Of a stretch of DNA of 64,000 bases, positions 39,283 to 52,071 are shown piece after piece. Positions within the stretch are counted from its first letter, which is position 1. Every line of letters begins with the position of its first letter. Origin of the DNA: Streptomyces sp. JJ38 (lineage in GTDB: Bacteria; Actinomycetota; Actinomycetes; Streptomycetales; Streptomycetaceae); NCBI RefSeq assembly GCF_019303475.1, contig NZ_JABLSI010000023.1, positions 27,970 to 91,969 of the forward strand, given 5' to 3'. The notes below the pieces were generated by a model. The model was given only the letters and a program-made list of their open reading frames with translations, did no database searches and had not been told where the DNA came from. Both the position numbers and the translations under genes were made by a program.

Positions 39283-40416
39283 ATGACGCAGCAGCTCAGC
39301 ATCGGTCCCCACACCGTGACGCCGCCGGTGGTGCTGGCGCCCATGGCCGGGATCACCAACGCCCCCTTCCGGACGCTGTGCCGGGAGTTCAGCGGCGGCA
39401 AGGGGCTGTTCGTCAGTGAGATGATCACCACGCGGGCCCTCGTTGAGCGCAACGAGAAGACCATGCAGCTCGTCCACTTCGACGCGAGCGAGCGCCCGCG
39501 CTCCATCCAGCTCTACGGGGTGGACCCGGTGACCGTCGGCAAGGCCGTCCGCATGATCGCCGACGAGGACCTGGCCGACCACATCGACCTCAACTTCGGC
39601 TGCCCCGTCCCCAAGGTCACCCGCAAGGGCGGCGGCTCCGCGCTCCCCTACAAGCGCAACCTGCTGCGGGACATCCTGCGCGAGGCCGTCTCCGGCGCGA
39701 ACGGGCTCCCGGTGACGATGAAGATGCGCAAGGGCATCGACGACGACCACCTCACCTACCTCGACGCCGGGCGCATCGCCGTCGAGGAGGGCGTCACCGC
39801 GATCGCCCTGCACGGCCGCACGGCCGCCCAGCACTACTCGGGCACCGCCGACTGGAGCGCCATCGCCCGGCTGAAGGAGGCCGTCACCGAGGTCCCCGTG
39901 CTCGGCAACGGCGACATCTGGTCGGCGGCGGACGCCGTGCGCATGATGCGCGAGACGGGCTGCGACGGCGTCGTGGTCGGCCGTGGCTGCCTGGGCCGGC
40001 CGTGGCTCTTCGGCGACCTCGTCGCCGTCTTCGAGGGCCGTGCCGACCGGGTCGCGGCCCCCACGCTGCGGGAGGTCGCCGACGTCATGGTGCGGCACGC
40101 CCGGCTGCTGGGGGAGTGGCTGGGCGACGAGGCCCGGGGCGTCATCGACTTCCGCAAGCACGTCGCCTGGTACACGAAGGGCTTCTCCGTCGGCTCCGAG
40201 GCCCGGCGCAGGCTCGCCACCGCGGCCTCCCTGGAGGAGCTGCGCGAGCTGCTGGACGGCCTGGACCTCGACCAGCCCTGGCCCGCCGGGGCGGAGGGCC
40301 CCCGGGGCCGCACCCACGGGCGCAACCGCGTCGTCCTGCCCGACGGCTGGCTCGACGACCCCTACGCCTGCGCGACGGTGGGCTCCGAGGCCGAGCTGGA
40401 CACCTCCGGCGGCTGA
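39283..40416 (+). CDS. dusB: tRNA-dihydrouridine synthase B
   Basis: This FMN enzyme reduces uridine to dihydrouridine in tRNA D-loops. The 377-residue product shows LAPMAGITNAPFR, the catalytic cysteine in LNFGCPVPKV, MKMRKG, HGRTAAQ and the FMN-phosphate segment GNGDIW / VVGRGCLGRPW. The last 55 bases overlap the convergent GH63-like gene. It follows zur by 43 bases, a common Streptomyces arrangement. Confidence 0.95.
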   Translation: MTQQLSIGPHTVTPPVVLAPMAGITNAPFRTLCREFSGGKGLFVSEMITTRALVERNEKTMQLVHFDASERPRSIQLYGVDPVTVGKAVRMIADEDLADHIDLNFGCPVPKVTRKGGGSALPYKRNLLRDILREAVSGANGLPVTMKMRKGIDDDHLTYLDAGRIAVEEGVTAIALHGRTAAQHYSGTADWSAIARLKEAVTEVPVLGNGDIWSAADAVRMMRETGCDGVVVGRGCLGRPWLFGDLVAVFEGRADRVAAPTLREVADVMVRHARLLGEWLGDEARGVIDFRKHVAWYTKGFSVGSEARRRLATAASLEELRELLDGLDLDQPWPAGAEGPRGRTHGRNRVVLPDGWLDDPYACATVGSEAELDTSGG

Positions 40417-41882
40417 GCCTCGCTGAGCCCGGCCGTCTCTCCGTGGTGGGCCCCTTCCCCGGCGTGGCCGGTCGCGGCCAGCAGATCCAGGGTCAGCGCC
40501 GCCGTCCAGCCGAAGTCCAGCGCACCGTGCGCCTGGCCGGTGAGCGGGTCCAGGTACTCGGCGAACTCCGTCTCCTCGGCGTGTCCCAGCATGGCCGTGC
40601 GCAGCGCGTCGGCGCGCTCGGCGCGGCCGTGGTGCCGCAGCCCGCGCTCCAGCAGCCAGTTGACGTTGAACCACGCGGGACCGCGCCAGTAGCGGTGCCG
40701 GTCGAAGGCCCGCCCGCGCAGGTCGTAGCTGGGCACCATGCCGATGCCGTCGCCCAGCCGGAAGTGCGGCCCTTCTGCGGTGCGCACCAGCGCCTCGACG
40801 TGGGCTTCGGGCAGGCCGGGCACGGCCAGCGGCAGCAGGCCCGCCGCGCTGCGCTCGTCGACCAGGCGGCCGCCCACCAGGTCGCGGCAGCGGAACTGCC
40901 CCGCTTCCGGGTCCCACAGCCGCCGCACCAGGGCGTCGGTCAGCTCCCGGGCCCGCAGCTCGTGCCCCTCGGCGTCCCGTGGGCGGCCCAGCTCCCGGGC
41001 GATGTCGGCCAGGGCGTGCTCGGAGAGGATCAGCAACGCGTTGAAGCCGGGGTCCTCGACGGCGAAGGCGAAGCGGCCGGTGTCCTCGGAGTCGTCGTAG
41101 CCGGAGTCCCGGTAGTCGGCGGCCAGCCGGACGTAGCGGCCGTAGTCCAGGTCCGTCGGCCGGTCGGCGGGGGCGCCGTGGTCCAGGTCGGCACGGCGGA
41201 ACGAGCCGCGGGCCGCCGGGACGACGCGGCTCAGCGGGGCGTCCCAGCAGGGGCTGTTGTCCATGCCGGGCTCCCACGGGTGGACGCAGGCGGCCAGCCC
41301 GTGCCCGCCGAGGTTCCGACGGCCGGCCAGGTACGTGTGCCAGGCGCTCAGCCGGGGGTAGAGCCGGTCGAGGAAGGCGCGCCGCCGGGACAGCTCAGGG
41401 CGGGCGCGGTGCACCAGCCAGGCGGCCAGCGCGTGGACGGGCGGCTGGACGATGCCCGAGGTCTCCCGGTCCCGTGGGGCGCCGGCCACCCGCCCGGCGG
41501 TGGAGGAGCGCCAGAAGTCGGGGCTGGGGAAGTAGGCGCCGCGCGGCACGACGGGGTTGAACACGATGTGCGGGACGCGGCCGTCCTCCCACTGGGCGGC
41601 GAAGAGCGTCTCCAGCTCGCGCTGGGCCCGCACGGCCGAGCGGTGCCGGAGCCCGATCGCGATGAACCCCGAGTCCCAGCTCCACTGGTGGGGGTAGAGG
41701 CTGCGGGCCGGCACCGTGGCGCCGCCCGTCCAGCTGCAGGCCAGTACGCGGGCGGCGCGGCGTGCGAGCCGTGCTTGACCGGCCGCCGGGACCGCGGGCG
41801 CGGTCGGGGCGGCGGGCTGGTGCGGTATGGCGGTCAGCAGGGCGGACTCGGGGTCGGTCTCGGTGTCGGTCACGCGGTCCAC
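40362..41882 (-). CDS. GH63/trehalase-like (alpha/alpha)6 glycoside hydrolase
   Basis: The 506-residue protein has the (alpha/alpha)6-barrel signatures of MGH1-type or GH63-like hydrolases. It shows YPHQWSWDSGFIAIGLRH, HIVFNP, VQPPVHALA, the HPWEPGMDNSPCWD motif and YWRGPAWFNVNWLL. These motifs are shared with mannosylglycerate hydrolases and debranching-type enzymes; the substrate cannot be told. GTG 41882 is preferred because GGAG sits five bases upstream; GTG 41873 is three codons later. The stop lies inside the convergent dusB gene. No signal peptide is visible, so it is probably cytoplasmic. Confidence 0.85.
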   Translation of the reverse strand: MDRVTDTETDPESALLTAIPHQPAAPTAPAVPAAGQARLARRAARVLACSWTGGATVPARSLYPHQWSWDSGFIAIGLRHRSAVRAQRELETLFAAQWEDGRVPHIVFNPVVPRGAYFPSPDFWRSSTAGRVAGAPRDRETSGIVQPPVHALAAWLVHRARPELSRRRAFLDRLYPRLSAWHTYLAGRRNLGGHGLAACVHPWEPGMDNSPCWDAPLSRVVPAARGSFRRADLDHGAPADRPTDLDYGRYVRLAADYRDSGYDDSEDTGRFAFAVEDPGFNALLILSEHALADIARELGRPRDAEGHELRARELTDALVRRLWDPEAGQFRCRDLVGGRLVDERSAAGLLPLAVPGLPEAHVEALVRTAEGPHFRLGDGIGMVPSYDLRGRAFDRHRYWRGPAWFNVNWLLERGLRHHGRAERADALRTAMLGHAEETEFAEYLDPLTGQAHGALDFGWTAALTLDLLAATGHAGEGAHHGETAGLSEAQPPEVSSSASEPTVAQA

Positions 41883-42347
41883 GAGGGCTCCGGTGGGTGG
41901 TCCCGGTGGCTGCCCCGGCGGGCACCGGACCGGGCTGCGCGCGGGGCACCGCACCGGCCGGGCCCCGGCCGAAGCCGGGGCACCTCCGATTTACGTCCAA
42001 TTAACACGGAAAGCTATGCGGCGTTACCTGGGACGGACAAGCGTAAATAGGTCACACCGGCGCCGCCTTGACAAAACGCCCATCCGCCTCACTGAAGGGC
42101 CCTCAACTCGGGTGGTGCCGCCGACGGCGCTGCCGGTGCCGGTGTGACGCCGCCGTTCGGCGCGGGGGTCGGCGGCGCTCGGCGGGCGCGGCGACGGGGG
42201 GTCGACGCGGGAGTGGCGGAAGGGTGTCTTCCGTCCGGATTCTGGGATGACGGGCCCTCCGGGTCGTGATCCTCGCCACGGCTGATCGGTACTGCGCTCA
42301 TCTGAGCGCTCTGCTGAAGATTCCAGTTCTCCAATGAGCGGCACTCG

Positions 42348-42365
42348 GTGCCACTTGCCTGGCAC
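42348..42365. promoter_or_regulatory. Inverted repeat GTGCCA-N6-TGGCAC, possible operator
   Basis: Six-base arms pair perfectly around a 6-base spacer. The flanks also contain GGCACTCG twice as a direct repeat. The site lies about 250 bases upstream of the ppdK start. A dimeric repressor site is possible; no regulator is assigned. Confidence 0.4.
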
Positions 42366-42427
42366 TCGATATCACGAGCCATGGTCACCCGGCGTGGCGA
42401 TCACGTCGGCCTCCGGTCTCACAGTGT

Positions 42428-42445
42428 CACCTTGTGTTCAAGGTG
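42428..42445. promoter_or_regulatory. Inverted repeat CACCTTG-N4-CAAGGTG, possible operator or hairpin
   Basis: Seven-base arms pair perfectly with a 4-base loop, about 170 bases before ppdK. It could be an operator or a hairpin in the 5' leader. Confidence 0.4.
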
Positions 42446-42613
42446 TGAAGTCATGCCGTGCGGCCATTTGGGAGAGCCTTTACTTTCGATCCGCTGGCGG
42501 ATGGGTGGTTGTAGCCGTGCGACGTGCCGCTGCCTCTGCTCATTCGCCTTGGATATGGGTACGCTCCCCGCCGTCAGGGCAGGCAGGCAAGCCGTACACG
42601 AGGAGCGAGTCCC

Positions 42614-45358
<2,745 letters not shown>

Positions 45359-45423
45359 CCAACCGCCTGCCGGGGCCGCCGCGCCCGAACCCTCACCGCG
45401 CGGTGGTCCCGGCATCCGGAAGA

Positions 45424-45469
45424 GGGGAGGTACGGCACCTGTGCGGAGGTGCCGTACCTCCCCCTTTTT
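45424..45469 (+). terminator. Strong rho-independent terminator of ppdK
   Basis: A perfect 16-bp stem (45424-45439 with 45448-45463) has an 8-nt loop and is followed by C and five T residues. It starts 66 bases after the ppdK stop. Confidence 0.95.
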
Positions 45470-45499
45470 CCCGCCCGGGCCCGTCAGCCGGTCAGTCTG

Positions 45500-45720
45500 G
45501 GGTCCCCGAGTGGCGGTTCAGCTGTAAGAGCCAGGCCGAGTGCGGTTGTTCGTACTGCGGCCTCACCCGCAACGCGGACCCCAACGCAGCAACCAATGTC
45601 GCGGTAGGGCAGGGCGGGGTTCCCCGCCCCCGGCCTTCAGCCGGTACCGGAGGGCGACGACGGCAACCATCCCTTCGAGCGCTCGTGAACCTCAACCCGC
45701 ATGGGTTGAACCCCCCCTCC
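45500..45720 (+). pseudogene. C-terminal relic of an IS605/IS1341-family TnpB
   Basis: From 45523 one frame reads CKSQAECGCSYCGLTRNADP, followed by NAATNVAVGQGG. This matches the last zinc-finger half and final RuvC motif of TnpB proteins (typical pattern KSQAEFxCxxCGxxxNADxNAAxNI). Nothing upstream resembles the rest of TnpB and there is no start, so it is a decayed 3' fragment. CAACCCGCATGGGTTG near 45695-45710 forms a small hairpin, as seen at IS605-type right ends. Confidence 0.75.
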
Positions 45721-46048
45721 TCACACAGGGGACGATGTCAGTGTGAGTCCTCGCCGCAGTCGTCGGTCCCCGGCGCCGGGCGGCGTCGGGGCACTGCGCG
45801 CGGGAGGCTGGGGAGCCCGTATGGCGCCTGCGCGAAGCCGACGGCACGGCAGCACCACCGCCGTGTGGATCTCGGGTTCCGGTCGGGCCGCGGATGTTCC
45901 GCGGCCCGAGGATTGACGCGGGGGTCGCCCGACCCGAGGATCGTCCCGGGCCCACCGGGCGGCAACCCTCTCCGACTTCACCTCAACCGGGCCCGGGTGC
46001 GGGCGGAACGCGGGTGCCGACCCACTCCTCCGAAAGGAACCCACCATC

Positions 46049-47512
46049 ATGTCCACCCCGCGATCCTCCGACGCCTCCGACCGCTGCACGGCCTTCCTCC
46101 GTGAGCTGGGGGCGGACCGGATCGAGCACCCCGGCGGCACGCTCCTCGCCCATCTCCTCCGTGTCCGGGACCGGCTCGCCTCCTGGGGAGCGGCACCAGA
46201 GCTGCGCCTGGCGGGTCTGTGCCACGCCGTCTACGGCACCGACGCCCTTCCCACCGCCCTGCTGCCCCTCGACGCCCGCGCCGAACTGGCCGCGCTGATC
46301 GGCCCCGAGGCGGAGGCACTCGTCCACCTCTACGCCGCCTGCGACCGGAAGGCGACCTACGCCGCCCTCGCGGAGGGGCGGTACGACATCCGGGACCGCT
46401 TCACCGGCCGCACCCGGCCCGTGGCCCCCGAGGCGGCTCGCGGCCTGGTCGAGCTGTCCGCCGCGAACGAGCTCGACCTCGCCGACCTCGATCCAAACTT
46501 CCGCGCCGCCCACGGCGCCGGCCTCCACGCGCTGTTCCGGAGTCTGCGTCCGCTGCTGACAGACGCCGCTCGGGCCGACTGCCAGGCGGTGCTGGACGGT
46601 GGCTCCCCGGAGGGTTGGCTCGCGCCGGCCGGGCCGTGGACGGTGGCCGTCCTGGGCCCGGGCGGAGTGGGCGGACTGCTGGCCGCCTTGCTCTCCCGGG
46701 CCGGGCACCGGGTCGTCTGCCTGGCGGGCGAGCGCACGGCGGAGGAGCTGCGGCAGCGTGGAATCCGGGTCCGCAGCGCTCAGTTCGGCGAGTTCACAGC
46801 GCCCGTGGAGGCGGACACCGAGCTGCGGGAGCCGGTCGACCTCTGCGTGGTCGCCGTCAAGCAGCCGGCCCTCGACGCTGCCCTGGGGCGGGTGCCGTCC
46901 GCCCTGCTCGACGGCGGCCTGGTGCTGCCGCTGCTCAACGGCGTCGAGCACCCGACGGCGTTGCGGGCCCGCTTCGGGGAGCGGGTCGTGCCCGCGGCCA
47001 TCCGGGTCGAGTCGACGCGGCAGGCCCCCGGGGAGATCGACCACGGCAGTCCCTTCACCGAGCTGGACGTGGTCGGGGCGGGGGACGCGGGGCGGGCGCT
47101 CGCCGAGCTGTTCGAGGCCGTCGGTGTCCGGTGCCGGGTGACCGAGGACGAGACGGCGACGCTGTGGGCGAAGCTGGCCTTCCTCGCGCCCCTCGCTCTG
47201 CTCACCACCCGCTACGCGGTACCGGTCGGCGAGGTGCGCACCGCTCGGCGGCCGGAGCTGGCGGCCCTCGTCGCGGAGGCCGCCGCGGTGAGCGCCGCCG
47301 TGGGGGCACCTGTCGACCCGGCCCTCGTCCTCGACCGCTACGACGCCTTCCCCGCCGCCGCCAGATCCTCGATGCAGCGTGACGCCGAGGCGGGCCGTCC
47401 GCTGGAGCTGGACGCCGTCGGGGGAGCCGTGCTGCGGGCCGCGGCCCGGCACGGGGTGTCCGTCCCCGTCACCCGCCGCCTGGTGGCCGAACTGAGGGAG
47501 TCCGCCCGCTGA
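46049..47512 (+). CDS. DUF6817-like domain fused to a ketopantoate 2-reductase-like oxidoreductase
   Basis: The 487-residue protein has two parts. Residues 1-190 resemble the DUF6817 helical domain (FLRELGADRIEHPGGTLLAH, LAGLCHAVYGTDALP, AEALVHLYAACDRKATY), which has HD-like His motifs. Residues 195-487 form a PanE/ApbA-type NADP oxidoreductase. It begins at the Rossmann motif VAVLGPGGVGGLLAALLSRAGH and includes CVVAVKQPALD, LPLLNGVEHP, LWAKLAFLAPLALLTT and SSMQRDAEAGRPLELDAVGG. PanE alone is about 300 residues, so this is a fusion. TCCGAAAGGAACCC before the ATG gives a good ribosome-binding site. The physiological substrate is uncertain. Confidence 0.85.
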   Translation: MSTPRSSDASDRCTAFLRELGADRIEHPGGTLLAHLLRVRDRLASWGAAPELRLAGLCHAVYGTDALPTALLPLDARAELAALIGPEAEALVHLYAACDRKATYAALAEGRYDIRDRFTGRTRPVAPEAARGLVELSAANELDLADLDPNFRAAHGAGLHALFRSLRPLLTDAARADCQAVLDGGSPEGWLAPAGPWTVAVLGPGGVGGLLAALLSRAGHRVVCLAGERTAEELRQRGIRVRSAQFGEFTAPVEADTELREPVDLCVVAVKQPALDAALGRVPSALLDGGLVLPLLNGVEHPTALRARFGERVVPAAIRVESTRQAPGEIDHGSPFTELDVVGAGDAGRALAELFEAVGVRCRVTEDETATLWAKLAFLAPLALLTTRYAVPVGEVRTARRPELAALVAEAAAVSAAVGAPVDPALVLDRYDAFPAAARSSMQRDAEAGRPLELDAVGGAVLRAAARHGVSVPVTRRLVAELRESAR

Positions 47513-47520
47513 CGGCGGGA

Positions 47521-47567
47521 ACGGCGGAACCGGCCGCGCCGCGGTGCGGCACGGCCGGTTCCGCCGT
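47521..47567. terminator. Bidirectional hairpin between convergent genes
   Basis: A perfect 16-bp stem (47521-47536 with 47552-47567) has a 15-nt loop, between the PanE-like fusion and the cell-wall hydrolase gene. No U-tract. Confidence 0.75.
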
Positions 47568-47589
47568 GGGGTGAGCCGGTGGCTCGGGG

Positions 47590-48909
<1,320 letters not shown>

Positions 48910-48911
48910 CT

Positions 48912-49105
48912 ACGCCTACGAGGTGAGCTGTCGGATTCGGGCCGGAGAAGCCCGGCCACGTCCCCACGCGGCGTCGCGCGTCGGGCCGTGGCTTCACCCC
49001 TAGCCGCACCGGTACGGATACGCGGTACGGCGCTTACCTGGTTCCCCCGCTCCTGCCGCCGTGGGCTTCCTGGTCTCCCCCGGCCGGGCGGCAGGATTCG
49101 GCGTC
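48912..49105 (-). ncRNA. c-di-AMP riboswitch (ydaO/yuaA class)
   Basis: In the 5' leader of the Rpf-LysM-M23 gene, the minus strand shows the conserved ydaO elements in order. GACGCCGAATCC opens the motif. A GGCAGGAGCGGGGGAACC block, GGTAAGC and GGGGTGAAGCC follow, then CCCGAATCCGACAGCTCACC and a closing GTAGGCGT. The P1 helix pairs GACGCC (49105-49100) with GGCGT (48916-48912). In streptomycetes this class controls rpf-type hydrolase genes and is turned off by c-di-AMP. The element ends 17 bases before the start codon. Confidence 0.93.
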
Positions 49106-49145
49106 CCGGCGGTGGGGCCTCCGCATCCGATGCGGGGGCGGACGA

Positions 49146-49175
49146 ACCGTAATCACAAGCGTTTGCGCCAGACAA
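49146..49175 (-). promoter_or_regulatory. Candidate promoter of the riboswitch-controlled hydrolase gene
   Basis: On the minus strand, TTGTCT (49175-49170) and TACGGT (49151-49146) are separated by 18 bases. A start near 49139 would give an mRNA that begins about 35 bases before the riboswitch. Confidence 0.5.
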
Positions 49176-49541
49176 GCAGCGTGGCTGAGGGCTGGGTTCC
49201 GGTGGGGCCGCCCACGGGCCGCTTCCGGCACCGTGCGCACCGGCGCCGATTCCGAGGGTAAGGTTCCGGATCTTTCTGTATGTCCGAAACTCCCTGGTCA
49301 ACGGGGAATTTGGCACGCAGGAGGCAAAACGCCCCAGTGGACAGCCGTGGCGGACCGGAGGTTGCTGTGAGTCCTGTCACCTGATCGCCGCGTGATGCCT
49401 TTATATTGGGCGATTCCCGACGCAAATGCGCAGAGCGCCCTGACGGACCCTCGGCCCGTCCTCCGCGGCACCTCCGCCCCGCCTTCCGGTCCACCCGAGC
49501 GGTCACGGGCCCGGCCCCCCGCGGCCTGCGACCGGGGCCCC
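49176..49541. other. Gene-free stretch between the riboswitch promoter and helR
   Basis: Partly AT-rich (49260-49420). No gene or structured RNA could be supported. It should contain the helR 3' end signals. Confidence 0.5.
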
Positions 49542-51704
49542 TCAGCCCGCCGGTGAACCGGACAGGACCACAAGCCGCCGGGTGGCCCTCGTCATCGCGA
49601 CGTAGCGGTCCACCGCCCCCGCGACTCCCTCGCCGAGACGCTCGGGTTCGACCAGGACGACCAGGTCGAACTCCAGCCCCTTCGCCAGCTCCGGCGTCAG
49701 CGAACGGACGCGCGACGTTCCCCCGAACGTCGGGTCGCCGATGACGCACGCGACCCCTTCGGCGTGCTCGGCGAGCCACGCGTCCAGGATCGCGTCCCGC
49801 TCCGCGACGGCCCCGTGGACGACGGGGACCCCGGAGCGGCGGACGGACGTGGGCACGTTGGCGTCCGGGAGCGCCTCCCGGATGACCGGCTCGGCCTCCG
49901 TCATGACCTCCTCGGGCGTCCGGTAGTTGACGGTCAGGGAGGCGAGGTTGACCCGGTCGAGGCCGATCCGCCCGAGCCGCTCCGGCCAGGACTCCGTGAA
50001 CCCGTGCCGCGCCTGGGCGCGGTCCCCGACGACCGTGAAGCTCCGCGACGGACACCGGAGCAGGAGCATCTGCCACTCCGCGTCGGTCAGCTCCTGGGCC
50101 TCGTCCACGACGACGTGCGCGAACGGCCCGGCGAGCCGGTCCGGGTCCACCCCGGGCAGGGCCGCCTCGTCGACCAGGCTGTCCCGCAGGTCCCGCCCGT
50201 GCAGCATCGTCACCGCGCCCTCCCCGTCGTCGTCGGCCTCCAGCAGGTTCTCGATGACGTCGGCCATGCGCTCGCGCTCGGCGGCGACGGCGGCGTTGTG
50301 CCGCTGCCTTCGCCGGGCCGCCCCCGGGTCGCCGAGCTGCTGCCGGGCCGCGTCCAGCAGCGGCAGGTCGGACACCGTCCACGCCTGGGCGTCCGCGTCC
50401 GCGCGCCGCAGCGTCCGGATCTCCTCGCGGGTCAGCCAGGGGGCGCACATCCGCAGATAGGCGGGCACCGACCACAGATCCCCGACGAGGTCCGCCGCCT
50501 CCAGCAGGGGCCACGCGCGGTGGAGGGTCGTCACCAGTTCCTCGTCCGCCAGGACCGATCTGCGGAACAGCTCGGGCGGGACGCCGGCGTCGCACTTGTC
50601 CAGCAGGATCGCGAGCAGCTCCTCCATGATCTCCTCGCGCGCCTCGTTGTGCGGGGTCCCCGGACCCGGCGCGTCGAAGGCATCGGCCCAGTCCTCGGCG
50701 CTCAGCCAGACGTCGGCCCAGTCCGTCGACACGGTCATGCCCTCCGCGGGCGGCTCCTCGTAGAACCTGACGGCCGTCTCGACCGCCTTCACCATGTCGG
50801 CGGACGCCTTCAGCCGGGCCGCTTCCGGGTCGGCTTCGACGCCCGCCCCCGGCCCCTCGGCGACGAGGTCCCGCACCGTGCACGTCTGTACGCCCTCCTC
50901 GCCCAGGCTGGGCAGGACATCGGCCACGTAGGCCAGATACGGCTCGTGCGGACCGACGAACAGCACACCGCCCCGGTGGCCGGCGAGCCGCGGGTCGGCG
51001 TAGAGGAGGTAGGCCGAGCGGTGCAGCGCGACGACGGTCTTCCCCGTCCCCGGACCGCCGTCGACGACCAGGGCACCATCGGACCCCGCGCGGATGACGG
51101 CGTCCTGGTCGGCCTGGATGGTGCCGAGCACATCACGCATCCGGGACGACCGGTTGGCGCCGAGGCTGGCGATGAACGCGGACTGGTCGTCGAGCGCGGC
51201 GTGCCCCTCGAAGCCGTCCGGGGTGAACACCTCGTCCCAGTAGTCGCTGATCCGGCCACCGACCCAGCGGTACCTGCGGCGGCTGGACAGGCCCATCGGG
51301 TCGGCGTGTGTCGCCCCGAAGAACGGCTCGGCGGCGGGGGAGCGCCAGTCCAGCAGCAGTCGGCGCCCCGCACGGTCCGTCAGCCCGAGCCGCCCCACGT
51401 ACAGGCGCTCGCCGTCGTCCTCGCGGACCATGTGCCCGAGGCACAGGTCCAGCCCGAAGCGCCGCAGCGCGCGCAGCCGCGCCGTCTGCCGGTGGATCTC
51501 CGCGTCCCGGTCCATCGCCGCCCGGCCCAGCCCGCCCGGCTCCCGGCGCAACGCGTCGAGCCGATCGGACAGTTCGGCGACCGACTCCTCCAGACACGCC
51601 GCGACGGCCGCGAAGTGCCGCTCGTCCTCGGCGATCAGCACCGGGTCGGCCTTGTGAGCCAGCCGCCCCGGAAGGTCGAAAGCACTGGTGGTCAGTGAAC
51701 TCAT
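49542..51704 (-). CDS. helR: HelR-like SF1 helicase (RNA polymerase recycling, rifamycin tolerance)
   Basis: This 720-residue UvrD/Rep-type ATPase is of the HelD/HelR class, which dissociates stalled or rifamycin-bound RNA polymerase from DNA. Visible motifs are Walker A DGGPGTGKTVVALHRSAYLL, motif II VVVDEAQELTDAEWQ, motif III/IV FTVVGDRAQARH and NYRTPEEV, KGLEFDLVVLVEP, and motif VI YVAMTRATRRLVVL. The N-terminal coiled-coil (about residues 25-75) fits the secondary-channel arm of HelD proteins. A rifamycin-associated element 145 bases upstream supports HelR over plain HelD. ATG 51704 is chosen over the upstream in-frame ATG 51764, which adds low-complexity sequence. Confidence 0.92.
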   Translation of the reverse strand: MSSLTTSAFDLPGRLAHKADPVLIAEDERHFAAVAACLEESVAELSDRLDALRREPGGLGRAAMDRDAEIHRQTARLRALRRFGLDLCLGHMVREDDGERLYVGRLGLTDRAGRRLLLDWRSPAAEPFFGATHADPMGLSSRRRYRWVGGRISDYWDEVFTPDGFEGHAALDDQSAFIASLGANRSSRMRDVLGTIQADQDAVIRAGSDGALVVDGGPGTGKTVVALHRSAYLLYADPRLAGHRGGVLFVGPHEPYLAYVADVLPSLGEEGVQTCTVRDLVAEGPGAGVEADPEAARLKASADMVKAVETAVRFYEEPPAEGMTVSTDWADVWLSAEDWADAFDAPGPGTPHNEAREEIMEELLAILLDKCDAGVPPELFRRSVLADEELVTTLHRAWPLLEAADLVGDLWSVPAYLRMCAPWLTREEIRTLRRADADAQAWTVSDLPLLDAARQQLGDPGAARRRQRHNAAVAAERERMADVIENLLEADDDGEGAVTMLHGRDLRDSLVDEAALPGVDPDRLAGPFAHVVVDEAQELTDAEWQMLLLRCPSRSFTVVGDRAQARHGFTESWPERLGRIGLDRVNLASLTVNYRTPEEVMTEAEPVIREALPDANVPTSVRRSGVPVVHGAVAERDAILDAWLAEHAEGVACVIGDPTFGGTSRVRSLTPELAKGLEFDLVVLVEPERLGEGVAGAVDRYVAMTRATRRLVVLSGSPAG

Positions 51705-52071
51705 GCCGACCACCCCCGCACCGCCGTGGCGCGCTGGACGCCCGCCTCGGCTTCTCCGTGCCACCCGTCAAGCCACACCAACGAACACATGTCGTGAATC
51801 CCCGATTCTGCAGGTTCCCGGCTCAGGCGGGGGATTCTGCGGCACGAAGGGGGCCTTGCCGCAAGGCCCCCCGTGCGCTATACGTTGAGAGTGGCAAGGA
51901 GTGGGCCCGCTCTCGCTACGCGCCCCCTTGCACCACCCTCCACCCACCGGATGACGGCCCTTCGAACCCTTCGAGGCGGCGCACGCCGACGTTTGCCCGA
52001 CATCAGCCCGCATGCGAGCATGCGGAGGGCCGTTTCAGAGCCGGGGGCGGCCGGAGAACTTGGGGGAAGGC
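51705..52071. other. Divergent regulatory region between helR and the WXG island
   Basis: It holds the RAE palindrome at 51849-51871 with an outer extension, and must contain promoters for helR (minus) and the island (plus). No gene is supported. Confidence 0.6.
51849..51871. promoter_or_regulatory. Rifamycin-associated element (RAE)
   Basis: GGGGGCCTTGC, one centre base, then GCAAGGCCCCC: a perfect 11-1-11 inverted repeat. It differs by about one base from the RAE palindrome I recall (GGGGCTTGCGGCAAGGCCCC). RAEs lie upstream of actinomycete rifamycin-resistance genes including helR and confer rifamycin induction. Outer GCACG (42-46 of this line) and CGTGC extend the pairing with a 2-base bulge. 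Confidence 0.9.

Larger units (their letters stand above)
41883..42613. other. Long gene-free spacer upstream of ppdK
   Basis: This is about 730 bases without a convincing gene. It includes an AT-richer part (41988-42080), two perfect short inverted repeats at 42348-42365 and 42428-42445, and presumably the promoters of ppdK and the divergent hydrolase. TTGACA at 42068 has no matching -10. Confidence 0.55.

Noticed and set aside
42068..42073. TTGACA as a -35 for ppdK
   Set aside because: No TAnnnT hexamer lies 16-19 bases downstream, and it is more than 500 bases from the start codon.
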